From: Saprospiraceae bacterium
Lineage (GTDB): Bacteria > Bacteroidota > Bacteroidia > Chitinophagales > Saprospiraceae
Assembly (NCBI GenBank): GCA_027080725.1
Contig: JALWRC010000079.1
Span: 1 to 47,335, forward strand
Length of the DNA stretch: 47,335 nt
Direction of reading: 5' to 3'
Shown here: piece after piece, positions 35,864 to 43,329 of the stretch
How positions within the stretch are numbered: position 1 is the first letter of the stretch
Layout of the letters: each line of letters begins with the position of its first letter
Translations under genes and position numbers: made by a program
Notes under the pieces: model-generated
Seen by the model: the letters and a program-made list of their open reading frames with translations, nothing else
Database searches by the model: none
What the model was told of the DNA's origin: nothing

Positions 35864-35968
35864 GAAATCCGAAATCCGAAATCCGAAATCCGAAATCCGA
35901 AATCCGAAATCCGAAATCCGAAATCCGAAATCCGAAATCCGAAATCCGAAATCCGAAATCCGAAATCC
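35864..35968. repeat. Tandem heptamer array (GAAATCC)x15
   Basis: Fifteen perfect copies of GAAATCC occupy exactly 105 bases. Because 7 is not a multiple of 3, every reading frame through it encodes the same seven-residue cycle (RNPKSEI), which makes misleading open frames. Perfect short-unit arrays gain and lose copies by replication slippage. It lies about 450 bases upstream of the gene at 36416. Confidence 0.97.
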
Positions 35969-36348
35969 CGTTGGAACGTTGGAAAATGCTTCATACAACA
36001 TCTACTTACAATCCGGAGTGTTACTATCACCCCGGACCGGTATTATCCCTTAACCCGGAAATCCATACAGGAGGCACTCCTCCCACTGAAAAAGTGGCTG
36101 GAAGACCCTCCGTTCTTAGAACGATAAGTCAGTAATAAGGAAAACACTATTAGATGGGAGTCCCCTCATCCGACCACACTCTACCACATTACACTATACT
36201 CCACCTGCTTTTACAGGTGTCTTAGTGATAGAGTATTTCTAAGTGAGTCGTAGATTTATGAGTTCTATCTAAAGTCAAATTCTTTTTACTGACTTTAAGC
36301 AAAGCCGTAAGGCATAGCACACAGAAATTAAGAAATCTTTACAAAAAG

Positions 36349-36389
36349 CCCGCCTCCGGGGCATTGGCGTGCCATATCCGGAAGACGGG
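36349..36389 (+). promoter_or_regulatory. Leader hairpin upstream of the T9SS cargo gene
   Basis: CCCGCCTCCGG (36349-36359) pairs imperfectly with CCGGAAGACGGG (36378-36389), and an inner GGCA/TGCC stem (36360-36363 with 36370-36373) can also form. It ends 27 bases before the ATG at 36416. There is no T tract, so it is more likely a structured leader than a terminator. No known riboswitch was recognised. Confidence 0.35.
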
Positions 36390-36415
36390 AATTATCCAAA
36401 TTAAATATAACTAAA

Positions 36416-37537
36416 ATGAAAAAAATATTAAATTGTTCGAATATTCACTATATCATACAAGGTATGATAATTTCTCTTCTCCTACTAATAACACCCCTCT
36501 ATGTATTTGGTCAGACAGATGGGACAGGAGGAGGAGACCCTAGCGATTTGTTTACTTACATTTGTCATCAAAGCTTCACAGAAAAGTCATTTGATTACTT
36601 TGAGATAGATGATGAGACTTATGCTCTATTGTCTGAAGGCCAACGTTTTAGTTTAAGGCCTAAGCAGAAGGAGTTAACAAAGACCTATGATATTACGAGT
36701 TCAGGTCAAATGACCTTGACCATTGAGCATGGACCTTCGACCAATTATTATCCGGATTGGATGCACAAACCTGTAACCACTGAGATAACAAGGCAAGGTA
36801 CGCAATATGTTAGGGACCGGCCCAATTCACGTGGTGACCTCGAATTCTATATGCCAAAAACCAATGAAGAAGGGCTGCAATTTGACTCCCTCACTTATGC
36901 CGTTGCAGATGGACAGAATAAATTAATAGAGCCACCGGAAGTCTCATCACAAATGTTAACACAAGGATGGGAAGTCCTTCCGTCAGGTGTATTGTATAAG
37001 CCGGCTTCTTCAACGGGAGGAGATGTTTTTTATCTTCCAAATGAATATGTCATTATAGATATGCCTTTGCAATCATCCGAATGTGGACAAGGAATGGTGC
37101 AGATATATGAGCCCATCGCGGGTCAAACAGATAAATTTGGGTTGGTTTACGACCAACAAAAAACCATTGTAGAGATATTTCCGGGTATAGAGATTATTCA
37201 TGTAACGGAGCGTAGATTTTCGGATTGGGATTTTTACATTTGCTACTCTGATTCTGACCCATTTATCGGATTGAGAGCCTCAGCTTTTAAGCCCGTCATG
37301 GACTATGCGCTTTACCCTAACCCTGTGAATGACAAACTCTTCGTTGCGTTTCCTCCATCTGAGGATGCTACGGATATCACCATTATTGACAAATCCGGAC
37401 AAGTGGTTTTTGCTGCAAGACATGCGGGAGAGCTTGGCTTAAGTGAAATAGATGCTAAAGACCTGCCTGCCGGTTTATATTTTGTCAGAATTGGCAATGC
37501 AACCCGAACCAAAATGCTAAAGTTTGTTAAAAAATAA
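36416..37537 (+). CDS. Secreted protein with T9SS sorting domain (hypothetical)
   Basis: The 373-residue product has a signal peptide with a rather long charged start (MKKILNCSNIHYIIQG, then hydrophobic residues about 17-31, cleavage after VFGQ). The mature region (about 35-290) is soluble and rich in Tyr and Thr without a motif I recognise; phrases include LTKTYDITSSGQMTLTIEHG and DWDFYICYSDSDPFIG. The sorting domain begins at about residue 296 (YALYPNPVNDKLFVAF) and ends LPAGLYFVRIGNATRTKMLKFVKK in part. The hydrolase gene begins 46 bases downstream, so the two are probably co-transcribed. Confidence 0.83.
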   Translation: MKKILNCSNIHYIIQGMIISLLLLITPLYVFGQTDGTGGGDPSDLFTYICHQSFTEKSFDYFEIDDETYALLSEGQRFSLRPKQKELTKTYDITSSGQMTLTIEHGPSTNYYPDWMHKPVTTEITRQGTQYVRDRPNSRGDLEFYMPKTNEEGLQFDSLTYAVADGQNKLIEPPEVSSQMLTQGWEVLPSGVLYKPASSTGGDVFYLPNEYVIIDMPLQSSECGQGMVQIYEPIAGQTDKFGLVYDQQKTIVEIFPGIEIIHVTERRFSDWDFYICYSDSDPFIGLRASAFKPVMDYALYPNPVNDKLFVAFPPSEDATDITIIDKSGQVVFAARHAGELGLSEIDAKDLPAGLYFVRIGNATRTKMLKFVKK

Positions 37538-37583
37538 TTTCACAACGGACTTTACTATTATTACTAACTTTAAACTAAATAAA

Positions 37584-39227
37584 ATGAAAAAAATAATATA
37601 TATTTACCTCTGCTTAATGCTTTGTACCGCAAGTGTTTTAGAAGCTCAATCGAATAGGCTGAATAACTCTAAAACATCAGAGCGTACAATCCATACATCA
37701 AAGTCTAAGATGGACCAATCAGTGAATGTATTAACAAAAAATGTAAAATCTTCTCAAGCGGTATTGGATGATGACGAAAAAGTAGTATTCTTCACCCACG
37801 GTCTAGGCGGTGAAAAAACAACATGGAGTACTCCAAGGGATTGGACGTATGATAATTACAAATGTCAGACTCCTTCATTTGATTATAAAGACGCTCAGAC
37901 GGTATCAGAAGCGGAATCTACTGTTCGAAATATCTTAAGAGCGAATAATGATGATCAAAAATTGCATAACCCAAATTATGACCCCACGACTTCCATCTAT
38001 ATCGCCCATAGTTTGGGAGGAGTGGTAGGACTTCAAATGAATTATGATGAAGAAGAACACGGCAAAGAACCACAATTTGGTGCCATGGCTACATTTGGAA
38101 GCCCCTTGCAAGGGGCAAAAATTGCGGTTAACCTGGATTGCTTTCAGGAAATGCTTAACGAGGCTTGCAAATTGCTGGGAAGTGAAATTTTTAGAGACCA
38201 ATTAAAATCGATAGTCGATCAACAGGTGCAAAAAGTGGATATCATTCCATTCATAAAAAATATTATTAATGATAAACTTGCGGATTTTATTGATTTTAAA
38301 ATCTCAGTTCCCGATGGGCTATGCGACCTCGTAGTACCCATCGGGTTTAGTTTTATGACAGGCAATGTCGGTGGCGGGCCTATCCGATACGACCTGGATC
38401 CGGATGGAAATACCATTTCCACATTAAAACAACATGAAATCACTATTCCTACGGTAACCTTTTGGGGAACAGAAGAGGACCCGATCTCTTTGAGAGAGAT
38501 TTATTCCTTGGGACATAATGTCAACCGTCCTACTATCGATACAGACAACCCCAACCCTCCTTCATCAGATTATTTTACCGCTGACTATGATGCCGGGTAC
38601 GTGGACCAACTTGAAGATTTGATTGATGTTTTTGAGTCCAAGGCCCAGGAAAAAAGAGAAGAGGAAGATTGTAGTACGACAAGTCGCTATATAGCTTACG
38701 GGGTATTCGGTTTTGGTGGTCTATTTGGTCAGGAGTATTTTTTCTGCTCTCCAAAGAGAAAAAAGAGACTTGCAAGAATCGAAACCTTAGAGGGCATCGT
38801 CCGATGGCTTCAAGATTTTGATAATCGATACCTGATTTGTGCCGGGCACAAGGAGTACATTACCAAGAATAGCCCGGTTTGTAAATGCAAGCTGAGAAAT
38901 CCAAGCGGCAAGATCATCGAAAGAAGCACATATGGACTCTGTACCGGCAATGAAGCCAAGGAATATCCGGGCTATGAGCTTATCGACTGCCATGCCAATC
39001 TCGATGATGTCAAAACCGTGGAAGAATTTGTCTCGCACCAGGGCGATGGCGTCGTCACAGCTGAATCCGCCAAATCCATCAAGGTAAAACCGGGGGTTTA
39101 TTTTCAAGATCAAGAGATGCCTTTGAGTAACCACCAGCAAATGAGAAATGATAAGAATGCCGGAGTGGAGTTTAATAAATTGTATAAAGGTTTTTATCAT
39201 GATAATTTCACTCTAACGAAAAGATAA
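37584..39227 (+). CDS. Secreted alpha/beta hydrolase, lipase-like
   Basis: This is a predicted esterase or lipase of 547 residues from the preferred start. The frame runs up to 37524, but that start would overlap the previous gene and lacks a signal peptide, whereas 37584 gives MKKIIYIYLCLMLCTASVLEA as one. The first strand ends in FFTHGLGGEKTTW (69-81), the oxyanion-hole HG motif. The nucleophile elbow is IAHSLGGVVG (140-149, Ser143), as in the PGAP1/DUF676-like branch. NHQQMRNDK near the C-terminus (about 516-524) is the probable catalytic His. An insertion rich in Cys (CSTTSRYIAYG, CAGHKEYITKNSPVCKCK) lies between. There is no T9SS domain. It is followed by a terminator, then two paralogous lipoproteins. 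Confidence 0.83.
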   Translation: MKKIIYIYLCLMLCTASVLEAQSNRLNNSKTSERTIHTSKSKMDQSVNVLTKNVKSSQAVLDDDEKVVFFTHGLGGEKTTWSTPRDWTYDNYKCQTPSFDYKDAQTVSEAESTVRNILRANNDDQKLHNPNYDPTTSIYIAHSLGGVVGLQMNYDEEEHGKEPQFGAMATFGSPLQGAKIAVNLDCFQEMLNEACKLLGSEIFRDQLKSIVDQQVQKVDIIPFIKNIINDKLADFIDFKISVPDGLCDLVVPIGFSFMTGNVGGGPIRYDLDPDGNTISTLKQHEITIPTVTFWGTEEDPISLREIYSLGHNVNRPTIDTDNPNPPSSDYFTADYDAGYVDQLEDLIDVFESKAQEKREEEDCSTTSRYIAYGVFGFGGLFGQEYFFCSPKRKKRLARIETLEGIVRWLQDFDNRYLICAGHKEYITKNSPVCKCKLRNPSGKIIERSTYGLCTGNEAKEYPGYELIDCHANLDDVKTVEEFVSHQGDGVVTAESAKSIKVKPGVYFQDQEMPLSNHQQMRNDKNAGVEFNKLYKGFYHDNFTLTKR

Positions 39228-39233
39228 CCTCTT

Positions 39234-39268
39234 AAAGAGTTGACAGGTTTCTCTCCTGTCAACTCTTT
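39234..39268 (+). terminator. Terminator of the T9SS cargo/hydrolase transcript
   Basis: AAAGAGTTGACAGG (39234-39247) and CCTGTCAACTCTTT (39255-39268) form a perfect 14-bp stem around a 7-base loop, followed by TAACTTATT. It starts 6 bases after the hydrolase stop and lies 31 bases before the next start, so the lipoprotein gene at 39300 probably has its own or read-through transcription. Confidence 0.88.
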
Positions 39269-39299
39269 TAACTTATTAAGTTGATATAAAAATCAAATT

Positions 39300-40541
39300 A
39301 TGAAAAGTCTATTCTACCTATTCCTACTATCCTGGCTATCAGTGGGCTATTCCTGCTGCGAACTCACCGGTGACTGCCCTCCGGAACCACCTGATATTGA
39401 TACGACCAAAAAGCAGGATAGCCTGCCTTATGATATCGTATGGCAGATACCGCTGCACCCTGATACTTTATTTAGTGTAACGATAAATTTACAACCCAAA
39501 ATCTATCAGGACAAGGTAATTTTTGATCGGCAAGTCCGAAGATCCGGAAACCAGGAAATTCTGGCATTTAACCGTCATACTGGAATACTTGAGTGGACCT
39601 GGGACGATTACTTTAAAAAGTCCAATAGAGACTTAGGGAATAGAGCCCAATATTATAAAAACATAATGTCCATCTGTTCTGGTCCGGGTTTATTTGCAAT
39701 AGACATGCGCACTGGCCAAAGCATCTATAGAAGCAGAGTTGAGGAACCTTATACCGGAGAATATGCCCATAGCATTTTCAAAAATAATCTTTTTCAAGCA
39801 GTTGCACAGTCCGATACCCTTTCCATACTGAGAATGCATGATTATATCACGGGGGATATCCGGGAGATCTTCCGGGTCAAAAAACAAAAGGATAAATTTA
39901 AGCCTAATATCTACCCACCCGGATGCTGGGTGAATCAAAACGATGATACGGTATTGGTTTTTCAATCCCGGGAATACCGCCCCGGACCGTATGGCGAGCG
40001 CTCCATACTCTACTCTTACAACCTCACCCGGGATAGCCTGATGTGGACAGATACCATTGCAGGTGTAAGCAGTATTACTCAACCCCCATACATCGAAGAA
40101 GACAGGGTGTATTTTCTCATGTCGGATTCGATGCTTTGTATTAATAAGCATACAGGTAAGCATATCTGGGTGGCAAGACATGACCACAGGGGTGGTTTTT
40201 TGATTAGCCGGTTTGTCGTTACAGAGGATATGATTTATATGCACTCTACGGTAGGACACCTCGTCGGCATCGAAAAAGCCACAGGCAGAAAGAGATTCGC
40301 ACGAGATATAGGGGCTGCCGGAGATGATCTTGCATATCATGATGGAAGGATTTATCTCACAGATGGATATCTGACCATCGTAAATGCCAAAAATGGAAAA
40401 ACACTTTACAATCTCAAATCGCACAACTACAGCAAGCGCACTCCGGGTTCTTTTGTCAATGGTGTAGCGATCGACGGAGAGAAAGGAGTGATGTATGTTT
40501 CCGACGGGTTTTATGCCATGTGCCTGACTTTACCGAAGTAG
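39300..40541 (+). CDS. Beta-propeller (PQQ-like) lipoprotein, copy 1
   Basis: The 413-residue product has a lipoprotein signal (MKSLFYLFLLSWLSVGYSCC) with the lipid-attached Cys at residue 19 or 20, then ELTGDCPPEPPDIDTTKKQD. The body is a PQQ-like beta-propeller: EILAFNRHTGILEWTW, GPGLFAIDMRTGQSIYR, SMLCINKHTGKHIWVARHD, HLVGIEKATGRKRF and YLTIVNAKNGKTLYNL are the blade repeats, with GxxxW/F ends. No tryptophan-docked quinone site can be claimed. It is 68% or more identical to the gene at 41144, with identity concentrated in blocks. Its residues 105-170 differ most. Downstream of the hydrolase, it could be an immunity or substrate-binding partner (inference). Confidence 0.87.
   Translation: MKSLFYLFLLSWLSVGYSCCELTGDCPPEPPDIDTTKKQDSLPYDIVWQIPLHPDTLFSVTINLQPKIYQDKVIFDRQVRRSGNQEILAFNRHTGILEWTWDDYFKKSNRDLGNRAQYYKNIMSICSGPGLFAIDMRTGQSIYRSRVEEPYTGEYAHSIFKNNLFQAVAQSDTLSILRMHDYITGDIREIFRVKKQKDKFKPNIYPPGCWVNQNDDTVLVFQSREYRPGPYGERSILYSYNLTRDSLMWTDTIAGVSSITQPPYIEEDRVYFLMSDSMLCINKHTGKHIWVARHDHRGGFLISRFVVTEDMIYMHSTVGHLVGIEKATGRKRFARDIGAAGDDLAYHDGRIYLTDGYLTIVNAKNGKTLYNLKSHNYSKRTPGSFVNGVAIDGEKGVMYVSDGFYAMCLTLPK
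39931..40237. repeat. 307-bp identical block shared with 41772-42078
   Basis: The block inside copy 1 of the propeller lipoprotein gene is, by eye, identical base for base to 41772-42078 in copy 2. Synonymous differences are frequent on both sides of it. A boundary this sharp suggests recent gene conversion or recombination between the paralogs. Confidence 0.85.
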
Positions 40542-40579
40542 TGGAGGGGGTATTTCCCCCTCCGGGCTGAATCGGCACT

Positions 40580-40620
40580 CCCCGGTCTTCCTGCGTTAGC
40601 TCGGGGAGCGAGGTTCTTCC
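40580..40620. repeat. 41-base dispersed repeat with internal hairpin, inverted relative to 35507-35546
   Basis: The stretch contains CCCCGGTCTTCC, GTTAGCTCGGGGAG and AGGTTCTTCC. CTCCCCG (40578-40584) pairs with CGGGGAG (40602-40608), forming a 7-bp stem. It begins 39 bases after the lipoprotein stop, so it could act as a terminator, but it has no T tract. Confidence 0.6.
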
Positions 40621-40639
40621 CCGCCGTTTGTTTTAGATG

Positions 40640-40680
40640 AGTGCGGTTTGTAATATAAAGTGTGTATTACAAAATGCACT
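40640..40680. repeat. Inverted pair of the TATTACAAAATGCACT motif
   Basis: AGTGCGGTTTGTAATA (40640-40655) faces TGTGTATTACAAAATGCACT (40661-40680). The arms pair with a few mismatches around a 5-base centre, making one near-palindrome. The right half is identical to the left terminal repeat of the 45339-45572 element. A third copy (41008-41027) lies in the same orientation as the left half. Confidence 0.75.
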
Positions 40681-40783
40681 ATTACGCCTTGTACGTCTTG
40701 GTGCCACAGGTTTTAAGTAGTATAGCGGTGCCACAGCAGTACAGGAAGAGAGCCTACCCTCTTAATCCCGAATCCCGTCAAAA

Positions 40784-41001
40784 CAACCTCATCCCCTAAC
40801 CCCTTCTCCTTTGAAATACATCAAGTAATATTAGTAAATACATAGCCAAAGGAGAAGGGGGATACAGTCTTTATCTAGCTGAACATTACCCTTATGAAAT
40901 TCCCTACAGTAAGAGAAACAAAAGCCCCCCTCTCCTTCATCATAACAATTTATATGATGTACAGATTGATTATGAAGGAGAGGGGGATGGGGGTGAGGTT
41001 G
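40784..41001. repeat. Nested palindrome with two inner hairpins
   Basis: CAACCTCATCCCC (40784-40796) pairs with GGGGGTGAGGTTG (40989-41001) except for one G-T pair. Inside, CCCCTTCTCCTTTG (40800-40813) pairs perfectly with 40847-40860, and CCCCCTCTCCTTCAT (40926-40940) pairs perfectly with 40972-40986. The result is a cruciform-like structure of two hairpins inside a longer stem. Neither arm encodes a protein. It lies between two copies of the TATTACAAAATGCACT motif. Confidence 0.85.
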
Positions 41002-41007
41002 TAAAAA

Positions 41008-41027
41008 AGTGCGGTTTGTAATACACA
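41008..41027. repeat. Copy of the TATTACAAAATGCACT motif (reverse orientation)
   Basis: AGTGCGGTTTGTAATACACA is the reverse complement of 40661-40680 apart from GG for AT near the left end. Together with 40661-40680 it brackets the nested palindrome as terminal inverted repeats would. No target duplication could be seen outside this pair. Confidence 0.7.
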
Positions 41028-41143
41028 CCCCACCCTCCATTTCCAAAACTATTTTGTATTTTTACCCTCAAATCCCTATACCCAACATGCATCTTAAACA
41101 CTACATGCTTTGATTTTGACACATACACACTAAACTACCTGTT

Positions 41144-42382
41144 ATGAAAAGTCTATTCTACCTATTCCTACTATCCTGGCTATCATTGAGCTACTCCTGC
41201 TGTGAACTCACCGGTGACTGCCCTCCGGAACCACCTGATATTGATACCACCAAAAAACAGGATAGCCTCCCATACGATATCGTATGGCAGACCCCGTTGC
41301 ACCCCGATACTTTATTTAGTGTGACTACATATGTCCAACCTAAAATCTATATGGATAAAGTGATTTTTGACCGGCGAGTCCGGAGATCCGGGAGCCAGGA
41401 AATTCTGGCATTCAACCGTCATACGGGGAAACTCGGATGGACCTGGAATGATTATTTCAGAAAAGGTAGAGGTTTAAGAGCCCCCCCGGAGTACTTAGAG
41501 GGAAAAATGTTTTTTACCTCATCAAGAGGAATATTCGCTATTGACCTATCAAAAGGAACATCTTTATATCGGTATGAGTTGCCTGATGATTATATTGGTC
41601 AAGTGGAAGTAAGTGCTTTTAATAGTAAAATATTTCATTCCATTCTTCATTACGACACCCTTTCCATACTGAGAATGCATGATTATATCACGGGGGATAT
41701 CCGGGAGGTCTTCCGGGTCAAGAAACAAAAGGATAAATTTAAACCCGACATTTATCCACCCGGATGCTGGCTGAATCAAAACGATGATACGGTATTGGTT
41801 TTTCAATCCCGGGAATACCGCCCCGGACCGTATGGCGAGCGCTCCATACTCTACTCTTACAACCTCACCCGGGATAGCCTGATGTGGACAGATACCATTG
41901 CAGGTGTAAGCAGTATTACTCAACCCCCATACATCGAAGAAGACAGGGTGTATTTTCTCATGTCGGATTCGATGCTTTGTATTAATAAGCATACAGGTAA
42001 GCATATCTGGGTGGCAAGACATGACCACAGGGGTGGTTTTTTGATTAGCCGGTTTGTCGTTACAGAGGATATGATTTACATGTATTCCACCGTAGGCCAT
42101 CTCGTCGGCATCGAAAAAGCAAACGGCAGAAAACGATTTGTAAAAGATATAGGGGCAGGTGGCGATGATCTCGCATATTATAACGGAAGAGTTTATGCTA
42201 CGGATAGTGACCTTTTAATTGTAGATGGGAAATCCGGAAAAACGCTTTACACCCTATCCACGCACAACTACAGCAAGCGCACTCCGGGGTCTTTTGTCAA
42301 TGGTGTAGCGATCGACGGAGAGAAAGGAGTGATGTATGTTTCCGACGGGTTTTATGCCATGTGCCTGACTTTACCGAAGTAG
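41144..42382 (+). CDS. Beta-propeller (PQQ-like) lipoprotein, copy 2
   Basis: The 412-residue product is the tandem paralog of the gene at 39300 and has the same lipoprotein signal (MKSLFYLFLLSWLSLSYSCC) and the same propeller blades. Residues about 105-170 (KGRGLRAPPEYLEGKMFFTSSRG, in part) are strongly different from copy 1. Residues 210-312 and the last ~40 are the same protein sequence. The nucleotide identity continues 15 bases past the stop (TGGAGGGGGTATTTC), ending 2 bases before the fabG stop. One copy may therefore have arisen by duplication at this point. Whatever binds the divergent blade probably differs between copies. Confidence 0.87.
   Translation: MKSLFYLFLLSWLSLSYSCCELTGDCPPEPPDIDTTKKQDSLPYDIVWQTPLHPDTLFSVTTYVQPKIYMDKVIFDRRVRRSGSQEILAFNRHTGKLGWTWNDYFRKGRGLRAPPEYLEGKMFFTSSRGIFAIDLSKGTSLYRYELPDDYIGQVEVSAFNSKIFHSILHYDTLSILRMHDYITGDIREVFRVKKQKDKFKPDIYPPGCWLNQNDDTVLVFQSREYRPGPYGERSILYSYNLTRDSLMWTDTIAGVSSITQPPYIEEDRVYFLMSDSMLCINKHTGKHIWVARHDHRGGFLISRFVVTEDMIYMYSTVGHLVGIEKANGRKRFVKDIGAGGDDLAYYNGRVYATDSDLLIVDGKSGKTLYTLSTHNYSKRTPGSFVNGVAIDGEKGVMYVSDGFYAMCLTLPK
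41772..42078. repeat. 307-bp identical block shared with 39931-40237
   Basis: This is the copy-2 counterpart of the block described at 39931-40237. A second, smaller shared block (42263-42393 with 40422-40552) covers the gene end and has one mismatch. Confidence 0.85.
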
Positions 42383-42396
42383 TGGAGGGGGTATTT

Positions 42397-43143
42397 CTAA
42401 ATATTCAAACCACCACAAACGCTGAGCACCTGCCCGGTGATGTATTTAGACATATCGCTCGCCAGGAAAACCGCTGCATCTGCTACTTCACCGGGCTGAG
42501 CCAGCCGTTTGAGAGGGATATTTGCGAGAAAGTTGGCCTTGGTCGCATCATCCAACTGCTCTGTCATATCCGTAGCGATGAATCCCGGTGCCAATACATT
42601 GCAACGGATATTGCGGGAGCCCACTTCTTTTGCAACGGATTTCGAAAAACCGATTATTCCGGCCTTGGAGGCGGCATAGTTGGCCTGCCCGGCATTGCCA
42701 AAGACCCCTACGACGGAAGATATATTGATAATCGAACCGGAGCGTTGCTTCATCATCGTTCGCATAATGTGCTTGGTCAAGTTGAACACCGACTTCAGAT
42801 TGATATTGATGACTTGATCCCATTGCTCTTCGGACATGCGCATAAGCAGATTATCCTTGGTGATGCCCGCGTTGTTAATGAGGACATCTATTCGTCCAAA
42901 ATCATCCACCACGTCTTTGATCAACTTTCCGGCCTCCTCAAAAGAACCCGCATCCGATTGATACCCCTTCACTTTTGAGCTGCCGCCTTTAAACTCTGCC
43001 TCCATCGCCTTCGCCGCTTCTGCAGAGGAGCGAAAGGTGAATGCCACATCTGCGCCTTCTTCGACAAATCGCTGCACCATGGCGCGTCCTATCCCTCTAG
43101 AACCACCGGTAATTAACACTTTCTTATCTTCCAATAATCCCAT
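42397..43143 (-). CDS. fabG: 3-oxoacyl-[acyl-carrier-protein] reductase FabG
   Basis: FabG reduces 3-oxoacyl-ACP with NADPH in fatty acid elongation. The 248-residue product has GGSRGIGR (13-20), NNAG (90-93), Ser142, Tyr156 and Lys160 in the SDR triad (YAASK), and the ending SKYITGQVLSVCGGLNI. Length and sequence are standard. Its stop lies 14 bases from the end of the second lipoprotein gene, whose duplicated downstream sequence abuts it. A -7 box lies upstream at 43165-43172. Confidence 0.98.
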   Translation of the reverse strand: MGLLEDKKVLITGGSRGIGRAMVQRFVEEGADVAFTFRSSAEAAKAMEAEFKGGSSKVKGYQSDAGSFEEAGKLIKDVVDDFGRIDVLINNAGITKDNLLMRMSEEQWDQVININLKSVFNLTKHIMRTMMKQRSGSIINISSVVGVFGNAGQANYAASKAGIIGFSKSVAKEVGSRNIRCNVLAPGFIATDMTEQLDDATKANFLANIPLKRLAQPGEVADAAVFLASDMSKYITGQVLSVCGGLNI

Positions 43144-43164
43144 TCTTATTACATTTTAATACAA

Positions 43165-43172
43165 CAAAACTA
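43165..43172 (-). promoter_or_regulatory. -7 box of fabG
   Basis: The plus strand reads CAAAACTA, or TAGTTTTG on the coding strand, fitting TAnnTTTG. It is 22 bases from the ATG, so the leader would be short. No -33 TTG was found at the usual spacing. Confidence 0.4.
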
Positions 43173-43329
43173 TATCCCTACCATCAGGGGCTTAAGCATT
43201 ACTCCCCTCTACGGAACATTGCCCAAAAGTACAATTTTTCAGAAAACTATCCTTGAAAATGTTCCGGGCATCTTTTTGTACGCTTCCTCCCCGCTCTTTT
43301 GTCTCTACAAAAAATGCTCTCAATGCCAT

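Larger units (their letters stand above)
35347..36415. other. Non-coding, repeat-bearing stretch between the CHU_C gene and the T9SS/hydrolase cluster
   Basis: These 1069 bases have no convincing gene. They hold a copy of the ATTACAAAATGCACT motif family (35421-35440, variant), a 40-base repeat shared in inverted orientation with 40580-40620 (35507-35546), a 15-copy heptamer array (35864-35968), a hairpin near 36207-36224 (CACCTG...CAGGTG), and a leader hairpin at 36349-36389. Two overlapping open frames (35674-36135 and 35768-36127) run through the heptamer array and are artefacts of it. Confidence 0.7.
40542..41143. other. Palindrome-rich spacer between the paralogous lipoprotein genes
   Basis: These 602 bases have no gene. 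In order they hold a 41-base repeat with a hairpin (40580-40620), an inverted pair of the TATTACAAAATGCACT motif (40640-40680), a duplicate of GGTGCCACAG (about 40700 and 40724), a nested palindrome of about 218 bases (40784-41001) and a further motif copy (41008-41027). Each is listed separately. Confidence 0.8.

Noticed and set aside
35864-35968. Possible CRISPR array
   Set aside because: The units are contiguous 7-mers without spacers, so this is a simple tandem repeat.
35674-36135. Two overlapping open frames encoding RNPKSEI repeats
   Set aside because: They are produced by the (GAAATCC)x15 array, which stays open in all frames; the flanking residues show no coding character.
39690-40424. 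Minus-strand open frame of 244 codons opposite the propeller lipoprotein, repeated at 41564-42100
   Set aside because: It appears twice only because the lipoprotein gene is duplicated; it has no start context or domain of its own.
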